Shown here: piece by piece, positions 33,854 to 43,133 of the stretch
Layout of the letters: each line of letters begins with the position of its first letter
How positions within the stretch are numbered: the stretch's first letter is position 1
Source of the DNA: Jiangella mangrovi
GTDB taxonomy: Bacteria > Actinomycetota > Actinomycetes > Jiangellales > Jiangellaceae
Length of the DNA stretch: 64,000 bases
Assembly: GCF_014204975.1 (NCBI RefSeq)
Contig: NZ_JACHMM010000001.1
Location: 4,526,001-4,590,000, forward strand
Direction of reading: 5' to 3'
Position numbers and translations under genes: made by a program
Notes under the pieces: generated by a model
What the model was told of the DNA's origin: nothing
Databases searched by the model: none
Seen by the model: the letters and a program-made list of their open reading frames with translations, nothing else

Positions 33854-36712
33854 CTACGGGAGGTTGCGGGCGATCGCGTCGCGGGCCAGCCGCAGCACGG
33901 CGGCCCGGCCGGGGACGCCGCCGGGCGGGGCGTCGGCGAGCGGCGAGCCGGGCGGCCGGGTCAGCGGGGCATCGGGCGCGCGGTCGGCGGCGGCGTCGAG
34001 GATCGCGGCGGGGCCGCCGTCGCCGAGCCGGCGCAGCAGGTCGGCGAGGGTGCGCAGCGTCACCCACAGCTGGGTCCAGGCGCCGGTCCGGGCGAAGTAC
34101 TCGACCGCGTCGCGGTAGCCCTCGAGCGCGTCGTGCAGGCGGCCGGCGTCGGCACGGGCGGTCAGCAGGCCGACGGCGGCCAGGCCGGTGCCGGCGGTGG
34201 CGCCCGACGCGCGGAACCCGGCGATCGCGGTGGCGTAGTACTGCTCGGCCGGCTCCCACTCCCCCGCCGCGTTGGCGATCTCGGCCTCGACGTAGGCGGT
34301 GAACGCCCGCGCCGTCGGCGACCCGGCGGCGTCGGCCATCGGGCCGGTCAGCGCGCGGGCGCCGTCGCGGTCGCCGTCGTACAGGCGGGCCAGCGCGGCC
34401 GTCCCGTACGCCGTCGCCGGCCAGGGGTCGATCGCGGCCGCGGCCAGCGCGTGCTCGGCGGCCTCGGCGAAGCGGCCCTGAGCGAGCTCGGCCTGGGCGA
34501 GCGTCGTCAGGCACCTCCACGCCGCCCGCGATGCCGACGGCGACCCCGACCCCGACGCCGCCGGCTCCAGCCCGGCCCGGGCCCGCCGCTCGGCCAGCCC
34601 GCGGTCGCCGCGGCGGTAGGCGGCATCGGCGGTGACGGCGACGACGTCCGCGCGCGCCGGGTGCGTCTCGACGACGGGGTCGGCGGCCAGTTCCTCGGCC
34701 CAGCCGCGCGGTTCGGCGACGTCGCGCCGGGACGACACCTCGGACAGCCCCGTGACCAGCGCGACCGCGGCGTCGACGTTGCCGGTCCGGCGGGCCAGCG
34801 CCCACGCGGCGCGCAGGTTCGGCAGCTCGCGGCGCAGGAAGGCGTCGGCGGCCGGCTCGTCCTCGGACAAGACCGCGGCGTCGATCCAGGCGACGGTGTC
34901 CAGCGCCCAGCGCAGCAGCCGCCCATCCGCCGCCGCCTCCTCACCGCCGGCCGCCAGCCGGTCGCGGCCGAACGCGCGCACAGGCTCGGGCAGGCGGTAC
35001 CGGACCGGCCGCTCGGGCCCGGCGCTCACCAGCGCGGCACCGGCCAGCCGGGCCAGCGCGGCGGCCGGGTCGGCGACCCCGAGGTCCGCCCCGATCCGTT
35101 CGGCGACCGGCAGGTCGACGCCGTCGGGGAACGCCGCGAGGTGCCGGAGGAACCGCCGCTCGTCGTCGCCGAGCAGGTCGTACGACCACGCGACGACGTC
35201 GGCCGCGCCGTCGAGCCGGGCGTGCAGCTCGGCCGTCGAGAACTCCGTCAGCCGCGCCGCCGCCAGTTCGAGGGCCAGCGGCACCCCGTCGACGGCGCGG
35301 ACGATCGCGGCGACCAGCGGCAGCTCCTCATCGCCGACGGCGCCCGCTGCGGCCTGCTCGGCCCGGTCGAGGACGACCGCGACCGACGGCACCGAGCGGA
35401 TCGCGTCGCCGTCGGCGAACGCCGTCGGGAGCGGCAGCGGCGCCAGCCTCGACGTGCACTCGGCGTCCAGTCCGAGCGGCTCTCGGCCGGTCGCCAGCAC
35501 CGTCAGGTCCGGGCAGGCGCCCAGCAGGGTCGCGACCGTGTCGCGAGCGGCGCCGGGCAGCTGCTCGCAACCGTCGACGACGAGCAGGCCCGGACCCGTC
35601 CGGAGCACCGCGGCGCACGCCGCCAGCACGTCACCGTGCACGACGTTCAGCCCGATCGCGCCGGCCAGCGCGTGCGGCGCCGACGCCGGGTCCGTCACGG
35701 CCGCCAGCGGCAGCACCGCCACGGCGCCCGCCCGCAGCGCCACCTCGAGGGCCAGCCGGGTCTTCCCCACCCCGCCCGGCCCCACCAGCGTCACCAGCCG
35801 CTCCGTCGCGAGCAGGCGCTCGACGGCGGCCAGTTGCGCGTCGCGGCCGCGCAGGACGCCCGCCGGCCGCGGCAGCACGGGCCCGTCCGTCGCGCCGGGG
35901 TGCACCGGGTGCTCGGCGACCCGCGTGCGCCGTTGCCGCGGCGCCCGCCCGATCAGCGACCCGCCCGCCACGGCCCGCTCGAGGTCACCCAGCTCCGCCG
36001 ACGGGTTCATGCCGGCCTCGTCGGCGAGCCGCCGGCGGAACGCCCGCCCGGCCGCGAGCGCGTCGGCCCGCTGACCGGCAGCGGCGAGCGCGCGCACGTG
36101 CAGCCGGGCGGCCGGCTCGCGCAGGGGGTCGGCGGCCAGGAGGTCGCCGGCCAGGACGACGGCCTCGGCGGCTGACGCGGCGTCCCCGGCGGCGCCGGCG
36201 TCGGCCAGGCAGCCGGCCAGCGCCTCGGTCACGTCGCGGCGCAGCAGGTCCAGCCCGGTGGCGGCGGTCGCAAGCGGCTCGACGGCGGCCAGCTCCGCCA
36301 GCGCCGGGCCGCGCCACAGCGCCAGCGCGGAGCGCAGCAGCTCGACGGCGGCCGCGGGGTCGTCGGTGGCGATGCGGGCCTGGGCCAGCAGCGCACGCGC
36401 GCGGACGTGGTCGAGCTCGCCGTCGACCAGCCGCAGCCGGTACCCCCCGTCGAGCGTCTCGAGCCGTCCGGACGCGGCCCCGAGATGCCCGCGCAGCCGG
36501 GACACGTGGCTGTGCAGCGCGGCCCGGCCGGACTCGGGCAGCTCCCCGGGCCAGAGCACGTCGAGCAGGTGGTCGGCGGTGACGGCGCGCCCCTCGGCCA
36601 GGGCGAGGACGGCGAGGACGGCGCGCCGCTTGGGTCCGGGCACCGCGACGTCGTCGCCGCCGACGGCCAGCCGGACCGGCCCCAGGAGCCCCACCCGCAC
36701 GGTCGAGTCCAT
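33854..36712 (-). CDS. SARP/AfsR-like regulator: DNA-binding, BTAD, NTPase and TPR-like domains
   Basis: A 952-residue protein. Residues 1-95 are an OmpR-type winged helix (VRVGLLGPVRLAVGGDDVAVPGPKRRAVLAVLAL, LHSHVSRLRGHLG), about 95-245 the bacterial transcriptional activation domain. A STAND-type NTPase follows: Walker A VGPGGVGKTRLALEVALRAG, Walker B-like GLLVVDGCEQL. The C-terminal third is helical repeat sequence. Such proteins activate secondary-metabolite or stress genes. The start at 36712 (MDSTVRVGLLG) is set by the domain. It converges on the MFS gene with a 22-bp gap, but its target is not identifiable. Confidence 0.9.
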   Translation of the reverse strand: MDSTVRVGLLGPVRLAVGGDDVAVPGPKRRAVLAVLALAEGRAVTADHLLDVLWPGELPESGRAALHSHVSRLRGHLGAASGRLETLDGGYRLRLVDGELDHVRARALLAQARIATDDPAAAVELLRSALALWRGPALAELAAVEPLATAATGLDLLRRDVTEALAGCLADAGAAGDAASAAEAVVLAGDLLAADPLREPAARLHVRALAAAGQRADALAAGRAFRRRLADEAGMNPSAELGDLERAVAGGSLIGRAPRQRRTRVAEHPVHPGATDGPVLPRPAGVLRGRDAQLAAVERLLATERLVTLVGPGGVGKTRLALEVALRAGAVAVLPLAAVTDPASAPHALAGAIGLNVVHGDVLAACAAVLRTGPGLLVVDGCEQLPGAARDTVATLLGACPDLTVLATGREPLGLDAECTSRLAPLPLPTAFADGDAIRSVPSVAVVLDRAEQAAAGAVGDEELPLVAAIVRAVDGVPLALELAAARLTEFSTAELHARLDGAADVVAWSYDLLGDDERRFLRHLAAFPDGVDLPVAERIGADLGVADPAAALARLAGAALVSAGPERPVRYRLPEPVRAFGRDRLAAGGEEAAADGRLLRWALDTVAWIDAAVLSEDEPAADAFLRRELPNLRAAWALARRTGNVDAAVALVTGLSEVSSRRDVAEPRGWAEELAADPVVETHPARADVVAVTADAAYRRGDRGLAERRARAGLEPAASGSGSPSASRAAWRCLTTLAQAELAQGRFAEAAEHALAAAAIDPWPATAYGTAALARLYDGDRDGARALTGPMADAAGSPTARAFTAYVEAEIANAAGEWEPAEQYYATAIAGFRASGATAGTGLAAVGLLTARADAGRLHDALEGYRDAVEYFARTGAWTQLWVTLRTLADLLRRLGDGGPAAILDAAADRAPDAPLTRPPGSPLADAPPGGVPGRAAVLRLARDAIARNLP

Positions 36713-36804
36713 GACACCCCCTGCCCCAGCATGCCGCGCAGGATGCCGCGCACGCCAGGGTCGGGGGCTGGGTCGGGAGGCTGGGTCGGCAGCGGGTGCC
36801 GGGT

Positions 36805-39408
36805 CTAGAAGCGGACGGCGACGAAGTAGGGCGGGGTGTCCAGCGACTCCGGGAGGCCCGGGATGCGGTGCGCCTCGCCCGCAGGGCCGTGCACGACGAA
36901 CGCGTAGATCAGGTCGAACGGCGAGTCGGTGTAGGCGCCCGGGACGGTGGCGGCCCAGCCGTCGCCGGTGCGGACGGCGGGCGTCTCGACGTACTGCTCG
37001 GCCTGGTTGGCGTGCCGGTAGCGCAGGGCGACGCCGGCGCCGTCGGGACCCGGCCCGGTCAGCCGCAGCACCAGGTCCGCGCCCGGCCGGAACGACCCCG
37101 GCGGCACGTGCGCGAGCTCCGGCCCCGCAGCCCCGGCTGCAGCCCCGGTCGCAGTCCCCGCCGTCGCCCCCGCCGCCTCCAGCGCGGCCAGGTCGATCGC
37201 CGGCTCCGGGCCCGCCGGCGCCGCCGCCAGCTCGGCCCGCAGGTCGGCGACGTCGCGGTCGATCGACGCCTGCCGGTCCGCCCAGTGGCCGCGCAGGTGC
37301 GCCGCCTTGCCGAAGGCGAGGTCGGTCTTGTATCCGGCGGTGACGACCGCGACCTCGCGCCAGGCCTCGGCGGCGACGGCGTAGCGCGACACGGCGTACT
37401 GCAGGTACGCCGCCGACCCGGTGCTCGTGAACAGCTCGTAGCCGAGCCCGGCGCGCAGCTTGGCGGCGAAGAACCGTCCGAGCCCGGCCAGCGCGCGGAC
37501 GTCGACGATCCAGCGGCGCACGTCCGGCGACGACGCGCCTGCCTGCGACCGCGTCGCCGACTCGAACGCCCCGATGCTCACCGACGCCAGCGTCGCCAGC
37601 CCGTCCAGCCGCCGGGCGACGTCGAGCGTCGTCTCGCGGCCGTCCGGCGCGGCCTGGCCCAGCAGCACGGACACCGTCTCGGCGATGGTCGCGAAGACCT
37701 CGGGGTCCAGCGACGACGCCGTCCCGAACGTGTGCGGCGGCCGGGAGTCGCTGACGTAGTACTCGTTCGGCGAGCCCCCATTGGCGATGCCGAGGTTCTC
37801 GTACATCTCCGGCCAGTAGACGGAGTTCGCGGCGGACACCCCGTGCGCGACGCTGACCAGCGGCAGGATCCGGCTGGCGACGGCGAGCGCCCGCTCGGCC
37901 TCGACCGCCCCAGCGGCCCCGAACGTCGCCGTCAGCCAGCGCCGCCACTGCTCGGGCGAGGCGTCGGGGTCGTAGAGCAGCCGGCCGATCAGCCGGTAGA
38001 AGTAGGCGTACTTGCGCCACTCGGCCGCGCCCTCGGCCAGCGCAGGGTCGGCGTAGACCTGCCGGCCGCCGGGGCTGCCGGAGCCCTTGCGGCCCTTGTA
38101 GGCCAGCGGCTCGAAGAACTCGGCGCCGTCAGCCCCGCCGAACGAGGCGATGCGGCTGTAGCCGGCCGCGAACGCCGGGTCGCCCCACAGCAGCAGCCGC
38201 TGCGTCCCGGGCCAGTGCCGGTAGACGACGCGGTAGTCGCGGTCGTGGCGCAGGTAGTCGGCGTAGCCGTAGCGGGTGAACCGGCGGGCGCCGCGGGTGA
38301 CGGTGGCGAACGCGGCGTCGACGGTCTCGACCGGCAGCTCGCTCTCGCGGATGGCGGCCTGGTGGTACGGGAGGCTCAGGTGCTCGGCCAGGAACTTCGC
38401 CGTCACGAGGACGTCCAGGCCGGACTCGCGGGCGGCGGCGAGCGTCTCCGCGGAGAGCCCCTTCGAGTGCAGGTCGACGGCGACCGGCCGGCCCGCCGCG
38501 GAGATGCCGTCGAACACCGTCGTCCAGTACTTCTCCGCCGGCTCCGGGATGCCGCTCTCGTAGTGCACCCGCAGCGTGACGCCGGCGATGCCCGGGCACT
38601 CGAGCAGGATCTCGCGGATCGCCGCGGCGGCGTAGGCGGCGTGGTTCTCGGGGGTGACGCCCTCGACCGTCCACTCCCCCACGATGGCGTCATCGAGCTC
38701 GATGCCCTGCGTCCAGAAGCCGACGAAGAACTCGATGCCGCGGCGGGCCGCCTCGTCGCTGGCGTAGCGGAGCGCGTCGAGGTTCGCCCGCCGCTCCTCG
38801 TCCGGCAGTCCCGCGACGCGCACCCCGAAGTCGGGCAGCTCGACCAGGAACGGATAGGAGAACAGCAGGTAGTTCTCGGTGACGCCGGGGTCGTGGCCGT
38901 ACTCGACGCCGATGCCGAACGCCAGCTGCAGCCGGTTGATCCGGTGCGTCGCCAGCTCGGTCAGGTAGTCGTCCCAGAACGCGCGGTCGAGGTACCAGGA
39001 CTCGTCCTCGACCTTGCTCACGTACGAGCGGAACACGCCGCGGACCCGGTTCGACGGCGTACCTGAAAGCGGCAGGCCGGTCACCTCGCCGGTCAGGTTC
39101 AGCTGGTCCAGCAGCTCGAGCAGCGCGTACGCGACGCCCGCGCCGTCGCTGCCGATGACGATGAGCCCGCTGGGCGAGGTGCCGACGACGAACGACTCGG
39201 GCGCGTCCGGCGGCGTCCCCGTCGCCGCTGCCCACAGCCCCGCCGCCCCGGCCGAGTCCGTCCCGAGCACGCGGACGGTGAGCCGAGCGGGACCGGCAGC
39301 TGACGCCGTCGTCGCCCAGTCGCCCAGCACGGACAGCGCCCACTGCGCGGCCGGCGACGAGACCGCCGCGCTCTCCCGGTCGGGGTGCAGGGTCAGCGGA
39401 TACGGCAT
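36805..39408 (-). CDS. Unclassified glycoside-hydrolase-like protein
   Basis: An 867-residue protein without a signal peptide. Residues about 30-120 resemble the alpha/beta N-terminal domain seen in front of GH67/GH20-type barrels (LTVRVLGTDS, FVVGTSPSGLIVIGSDGAGVAYALLELLDQL). Next comes a TIM-barrel-like region (RGVFRSYVSKVEDESWYLDRAFWDDYLTELATHRINRLQLAFG, RRGIEFFVGFWTQG, VTLRVHYESGIPEPAEKYW, GRPVAVDLHSKG). The C-terminus is a small beta domain. I cannot assign a CAZy family. The ATG at 39408 has a GAAGGAG site; an ATG at 39444 would be leaderless. It is divergent from the sugar ABC operon. Confidence 0.7.
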   Translation of the reverse strand: MPYPLTLHPDRESAAVSSPAAQWALSVLGDWATTASAAGPARLTVRVLGTDSAGAAGLWAAATGTPPDAPESFVVGTSPSGLIVIGSDGAGVAYALLELLDQLNLTGEVTGLPLSGTPSNRVRGVFRSYVSKVEDESWYLDRAFWDDYLTELATHRINRLQLAFGIGVEYGHDPGVTENYLLFSYPFLVELPDFGVRVAGLPDEERRANLDALRYASDEAARRGIEFFVGFWTQGIELDDAIVGEWTVEGVTPENHAAYAAAAIREILLECPGIAGVTLRVHYESGIPEPAEKYWTTVFDGISAAGRPVAVDLHSKGLSAETLAAARESGLDVLVTAKFLAEHLSLPYHQAAIRESELPVETVDAAFATVTRGARRFTRYGYADYLRHDRDYRVVYRHWPGTQRLLLWGDPAFAAGYSRIASFGGADGAEFFEPLAYKGRKGSGSPGGRQVYADPALAEGAAEWRKYAYFYRLIGRLLYDPDASPEQWRRWLTATFGAAGAVEAERALAVASRILPLVSVAHGVSAANSVYWPEMYENLGIANGGSPNEYYVSDSRPPHTFGTASSLDPEVFATIAETVSVLLGQAAPDGRETTLDVARRLDGLATLASVSIGAFESATRSQAGASSPDVRRWIVDVRALAGLGRFFAAKLRAGLGYELFTSTGSAAYLQYAVSRYAVAAEAWREVAVVTAGYKTDLAFGKAAHLRGHWADRQASIDRDVADLRAELAAAPAGPEPAIDLAALEAAGATAGTATGAAAGAAGPELAHVPPGSFRPGADLVLRLTGPGPDGAGVALRYRHANQAEQYVETPAVRTGDGWAATVPGAYTDSPFDLIYAFVVHGPAGEAHRIPGLPESLDTPPYFVAVRF

Positions 39409-39445
39409 GGCGTCAGTCTCCTTCGCGGGGTCTCCGGGGTTCATC

Positions 39446-39475
39446 TTGACATTTTGTTCCCCCCCGGCACAAAAT
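39446..39475. promoter_or_regulatory. Palindromic operator inside a divergent promoter
   Basis: ATTTTGTTCC (39451-39460) and GGCACAAAAT (39466-39475) are a 10-5-10 palindrome with nine of ten arm matches. On the plus strand it overlaps a promoter for the sugar-binding protein gene (TTGACA at 39446-39451, CAAAAT at 39470-39475). On the minus strand CAAAAT (39451-39456) is six bases before the ATG at 39444. A near copy lies at 47451-47476. A ROK-type repressor site is the likely meaning. Confidence 0.65.
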
Positions 39476-39528
39476 TGTGGGATCAGGCGGGTGTTGGGGA
39501 GACACCGCCGTCAGGAAGGACACACTCG

Positions 39529-40848
39529 ATGACAGCAAAGATGCTGTATCCGACCCGTCGTGTCGCCCGGTTCGGCGCGATCGCCCTCGCAGCGGCGGTC
39601 CTCGTGAGCTGCTCGTCCGGGAGCGACGACGAGTCGGACACCACCGACGAGGCCGGTGGCGGCACGACCACCCTGGAGTACTGGGGATGGGTGCCGGGCA
39701 TGGAAGACCTCGTGGCCACCTGGAACGAGGCGAACCCCGACGTCCAGGTCGAGTTCCACCGCATGACCGGTGACGACGGCGAGAAGGTCGAGGCCGCGGT
39801 CGACGCCGGCTCCGGCCCGGACATCGTGCAGCTCAGCTCCGACGTCCTCACCGACTACGTCATCAACGACCGCGTCCAGGACATCTCCGAGTTCGTGGGC
39901 GACGACGAGTCCAACTACACGCCCAGCTCGTGGAAGGCCGTGAGCGTCGCCGACGGCGTCTACGGCCTGCCGCAGGGCGTCGGCCCGGCCGCCATGATGT
40001 ACCGCAGCGACATCTTCGCCGCGCACGGCATCGAGGTCCCCACCACCTGGGACGACTACCTCGCCGCGGCCCGGGCGCTGCACGCCGCCGACCCGAACGT
40101 CGTCATCGCCAACCTGTCGCCCACCGAGGCGGCGCAGTGGCAGGTCGAGGTGCACCAGAACGGCGCCTCGCTGTACGGCACCGAGGGCGACTCCTGGAAG
40201 GTGTCGGTCAACGGCGCCGAGAGCAAGGAGGTCGCGCAGCGCTGGCAGACCCTCCTCGACGAGGGCCTCATCTCGACCGTCCCCATGTGGACGCCCGAGT
40301 ACTGGGCCGCCGTCAACGAGGGCCGCATCGCCACGATCATCCAGGCCGCCTGGTTCCCGGCGCTGCTCGAGGAGAACGCCGCCGACACCGCCGGCAACTG
40401 GCAGGTCGCGCCCATGCCGTCGAAGGACGGCCAGCCCGCGGCCGGAGACACCGGCGGCTCGATCGTCGTCGTGCTCCGCGGCGCCGAGAACCCCGAGGCC
40501 GCCGCGACGTTCATCAGCTGGCTCGACGGCTCCGACGAGACCCAGGCCCCGCTCATCGAGGACGGCGGGCTGTTCCCGTCGACGCTCAACGGCCTCGAGT
40601 CGGACTCGCTGTACCAGCCGCAGCCGTTCTTCGCCAACCAGGTGATCAACGAGGTCTACGCCGACGCCGTCCAGTCCGAGCCGGACACCTGGTCCGCCGG
40701 GCCGAACTTCGCCACCGCGTTCCAGGCGATCGCCGACGAGTTCTCGAAGGTCGTCACCGGCCAGCAGACCTACGCCGACGCACTGGACAAGGCGCAGGAG
40801 GCGACCGTCGCCGACCTCGAGTCGCGCGGGCTGAGCGTCGCAGACTGA
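39529..40848 (+). CDS. Sugar ABC transporter substrate-binding lipoprotein
   Basis: A 439-residue lipoprotein of the family 1 extracellular solute-binding type. The signal peptide ends in the lipobox AVLVSCSSGSDDE. The mature part has TTTLEYWGWVPGMEDLVATWNEANPDVQVEF, GSGPDIVQLSSDVL and GVYGLPQGVGPAAMMYRSDIFAAHGIEVPTTWDDYLAAA, the usual pattern of oligosaccharide-binding proteins. AGGAAGGA precedes the ATG. It is the first gene of an ABC operon that has no ATPase of its own, so a shared MsiK-type ATPase elsewhere is expected. Confidence 0.93.
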   Translation: MTAKMLYPTRRVARFGAIALAAAVLVSCSSGSDDESDTTDEAGGGTTTLEYWGWVPGMEDLVATWNEANPDVQVEFHRMTGDDGEKVEAAVDAGSGPDIVQLSSDVLTDYVINDRVQDISEFVGDDESNYTPSSWKAVSVADGVYGLPQGVGPAAMMYRSDIFAAHGIEVPTTWDDYLAAARALHAADPNVVIANLSPTEAAQWQVEVHQNGASLYGTEGDSWKVSVNGAESKEVAQRWQTLLDEGLISTVPMWTPEYWAAVNEGRIATIIQAAWFPALLEENAADTAGNWQVAPMPSKDGQPAAGDTGGSIVVVLRGAENPEAAATFISWLDGSDETQAPLIEDGGLFPSTLNGLESDSLYQPQPFFANQVINEVYADAVQSEPDTWSAGPNFATAFQAIADEFSKVVTGQQTYADALDKAQEATVADLESRGLSVAD

Positions 40849-40853
40849 CCTCC

Positions 40854-41795
40854 ATGGCATCGGTCACGGCTGTCAGGGGCTCCCGGCGCAAGCGCATGTC
40901 GCCCGCCGGGAGCCGCCTGGTCCCCTACGTCTTCGTGGCACCGTTCGTGGTGCTCTTCATCGTGTTCCTCATCGCGCCCATCGGGGTGGCGATCGCCAAC
41001 AGCCTGTTCTCGCAGCAGGCGGCCGGCCTCGGCTTCGGCGGGGTCGAGCGGGTGTTCGTCGGCCTCGACAACTACGTGCGGGCGCTGCAGGACCACGAGT
41101 TCGTCGTCGGCTTCGGCCGGGTGCTGCTCTACGGCGTCGTCCAGATCCCGGTCATGATGATCGTGGCGGCCGCGCTGGCGCTGCTGTTCGACACCGGGCT
41201 GGTGCGCGGGAGCCGGTTCTTCCAGTTCGCGGTCTTCCTGCCGTACGCGGTCCCCGGCGTCATCGCGGCGCTGCTGTGGGGCTTCCTGTACCAGCCGTCG
41301 GTCAGCCCTCTGGTCGGCGGGCTGTCGGCTCTGGGGATCGATGCCGATTTCCTCGCGCCGGGGATGGTGCTCTGGTCCATCGCGAACGTCGCCACCTGGT
41401 CCACCGTCGGCATCAACATGATCATCCTGTTCGCGGCCCTCCAGGGCGTGCCCCGCGAGATGTACGAGGCGGCCCGCATCGACGGCGCCGGCGAGCTGCG
41501 CATCGCACTGAGCATCAAGATCCCGATGATCGCGCCGGCCGTGCTGCTGACCACGCTCTCGTCGATCATCGGCACACTGCAGCTGTTCAACGAGCCGCAG
41601 GTGCTGAAGTCGATCACGTCCAACATCCCCAGCGACTACACGCCCAACATGGCCGTCTACGCCGCGTCGACGCTGGACCGCAACCCCAACCTCGCGTCCG
41701 CGATGGCCGTCGTCCTCGGCCTCGCGACGCTCGTCGTCTCCGTGGTGGTCCTGCGCCTGACGCGCCGCCGGAACGGGGTGTCCGATGGCGTCTGA
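40854..41795 (+). CDS. Sugar ABC transporter permease (MalF type)
   Basis: A 313-residue inner-membrane permease with six expected helices. The cytoplasmic EAA loop is EMYEAARIDGAGELRIALSIKIPMIAP, which contacts the ATPase. The N-terminus (SRLVPYVFVAPFVVLFIVFLIAPIGVAIANSLFSQ) is typical of MalF/UgpA-like permeases. It starts five bases after the binding-protein gene and overlaps the next permease gene by 11 bp. Confidence 0.93.
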   Translation: MASVTAVRGSRRKRMSPAGSRLVPYVFVAPFVVLFIVFLIAPIGVAIANSLFSQQAAGLGFGGVERVFVGLDNYVRALQDHEFVVGFGRVLLYGVVQIPVMMIVAAALALLFDTGLVRGSRFFQFAVFLPYAVPGVIAALLWGFLYQPSVSPLVGGLSALGIDADFLAPGMVLWSIANVATWSTVGINMIILFAALQGVPREMYEAARIDGAGELRIALSIKIPMIAPAVLLTTLSSIIGTLQLFNEPQVLKSITSNIPSDYTPNMAVYAASTLDRNPNLASAMAVVLGLATLVVSVVVLRLTRRRNGVSDGV

Positions 41796-42711
41796 CCTCG
41801 CTACACGACCGCAGCTGTCGCCGTCCGCACCCAAGAGGCATCACCACGGCACCGTCATGACCGCCGGCGAGCGCGTGAGCCGCGGCTGGATGATCGCCTG
41901 CACGCTCGCCGTCGTGGTCGCCGCCGTCTACTTCCTCATCCCGGTGGCCTGGCTGGTCATCGCCTCGACGAAGTCGACCGGCGACCTGTTCTCCACCCCC
42001 GGCTTCGCCTTCGCCGGCTTCCACCTCTGGGACAACCTGCGCGAGCTGAGCAGCTACGACGACGGCATCTTCTGGCGCTGGTCGCTGAACTCCATCATCT
42101 ACTCCGTGTTCGGCTCGGCCCTGACGACGTTCGTCTGCGCCATCACCGGCTACGCGCTGGCCATCTACCGCTTCCGCGGCCGAAAGGTCCTGCTGGCCGC
42201 CGTGCTGGCCAGCATGCTGGTGCCCGGAACGGTGATCGCCCAGCCGACGTACGTGCTGCTGGTCGAGATGGGTCTCAACAACACCTACGCCGGGCTGCTG
42301 CTGCCGGCTTTGGTGTACTCCTTCGGAGTGCTGCTCTGCTACATCTACGCGCAGGCATCGATCCCCTTGGAACTGGTCGAGGCGGCCCGCATCGACGGCG
42401 CCGGCGAGTTCCGCATCTTCGCCTCGATGGGCCTGCGGCTGATGAGGACCGGCCTGGTGACGGTGCTACTGTTCGCGTTCCTGGGCAGCTGGAACAGCTA
42501 CCTGCTGCCGCTGCTGGTGCTGACCGACCAGGAGCTCATGCCCCTGACGGTCGGCCTGACCGGCTGGAACCAGTCGGCCATCTCGATCCCCGGCCTGCAG
42601 ATCCTCACCGTCGTCGGCTCGCTGATCTCGATCATCCCGATCGCGATCGTCTTCATCAGCCTGCAGCGGTTCTGGCGCTCCGGCCTGACGACCGGCAGCC
42701 TCCGCTCGTAG
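41785..42711 (+). CDS. Sugar ABC transporter permease (MalG type)
   Basis: A 308-residue permease with six expected helices. The EAA loop is ELVEAARIDGAGEFRIFASMGLRLMRTG. The stretch LLAAVLASMLVPGTVIAQPTYVLLVEMGLNNTYAGLLLPAL is the conserved MalG/UgpE-type core. It would form the translocation pore with the previous gene product. It is the last gene of the operon; a very strong hairpin follows 16 bp after the stop. Confidence 0.93.
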   Translation: MASDLATRPQLSPSAPKRHHHGTVMTAGERVSRGWMIACTLAVVVAAVYFLIPVAWLVIASTKSTGDLFSTPGFAFAGFHLWDNLRELSSYDDGIFWRWSLNSIIYSVFGSALTTFVCAITGYALAIYRFRGRKVLLAAVLASMLVPGTVIAQPTYVLLVEMGLNNTYAGLLLPALVYSFGVLLCYIYAQASIPLELVEAARIDGAGEFRIFASMGLRLMRTGLVTVLLFAFLGSWNSYLLPLLVLTDQELMPLTVGLTGWNQSAISIPGLQILTVVGSLISIIPIAIVFISLQRFWRSGLTTGSLRS

Positions 42712-42727
42712 CTCGTGGCGTCGCCCG

Positions 42728-42780
42728 CGATGGCGGGCGGTTCAGTGGTGCCCTGGCGCCACCGAACCGCCCGCCATTCG
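42728..42780 (+). terminator. Strong hairpin terminator of the sugar ABC operon
   Basis: The left arm at 42728-42752 and the right arm at 42755-42780 pair almost completely (CGATGGCGGGCGGTTC with GAACCGCCCGCCATTCG, then GTGG with CCAC). The stem is about 24 bp with a tiny loop, just after the last permease gene. Confidence 0.8.
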
Positions 42781-42803
42781 CGTGTCAGCGGGTGTGCGCG
42801 CGG

Positions 42804-43133
42804 GCGACGGGTCGTCGTCGCTCGCGACGAGGGCACGTCACCCGCGCGAGGACCGAACAGAGCCCGGCATCAGCCGCCATCCGGCCTTCACGCGGGTGAG
42901 GTGACCGTCAGGCGGGTGCGCCCGCCGGAGAAGAGCCGTCTTCGACTCTTGAGCCGTCCTCGATGTCGAAAACCGTCCCCGACAGTTGGCGAGAACGGTT
43001 CCTGCCATCGAGGACGAGCGACGGAGTCGTCGTCGCTCGCGATGAGGGCACGTCACCCGCGTGAAGACCGCATGGAACCCGGCATCAGCCGCCATCCGGC
43101 CCTCACGCGGGTGAGGTGACCGTCAGGCGGGTG
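42804..43133. repeat. Pair of 115-bp direct repeats with a palindromic repeat between
   Basis: Copies at 42804-42918 and 43018-43133 run in the same direction and share long identical stretches, such as GGCATCAGCCGCCATCCGGC and GGTGAGGTGACCGTCAGGCG. The second copy overlaps the last codons and stop of the GH31 gene. Between them is CGTCCTCGATG (42955-42965) with its perfect inverse (43006-43016), a relative of the repeat family at 11255-11600. Apart from the terminator this gap of about 410 bases holds no gene. Confidence 0.75.

Noticed and set aside
36713-38020. A longer N-terminus for the SARP regulator
   Set aside because: The extra 436 residues are a shadow of the glycosidase gene; the regulator domain starts exactly at MDSTVRVGLLG.
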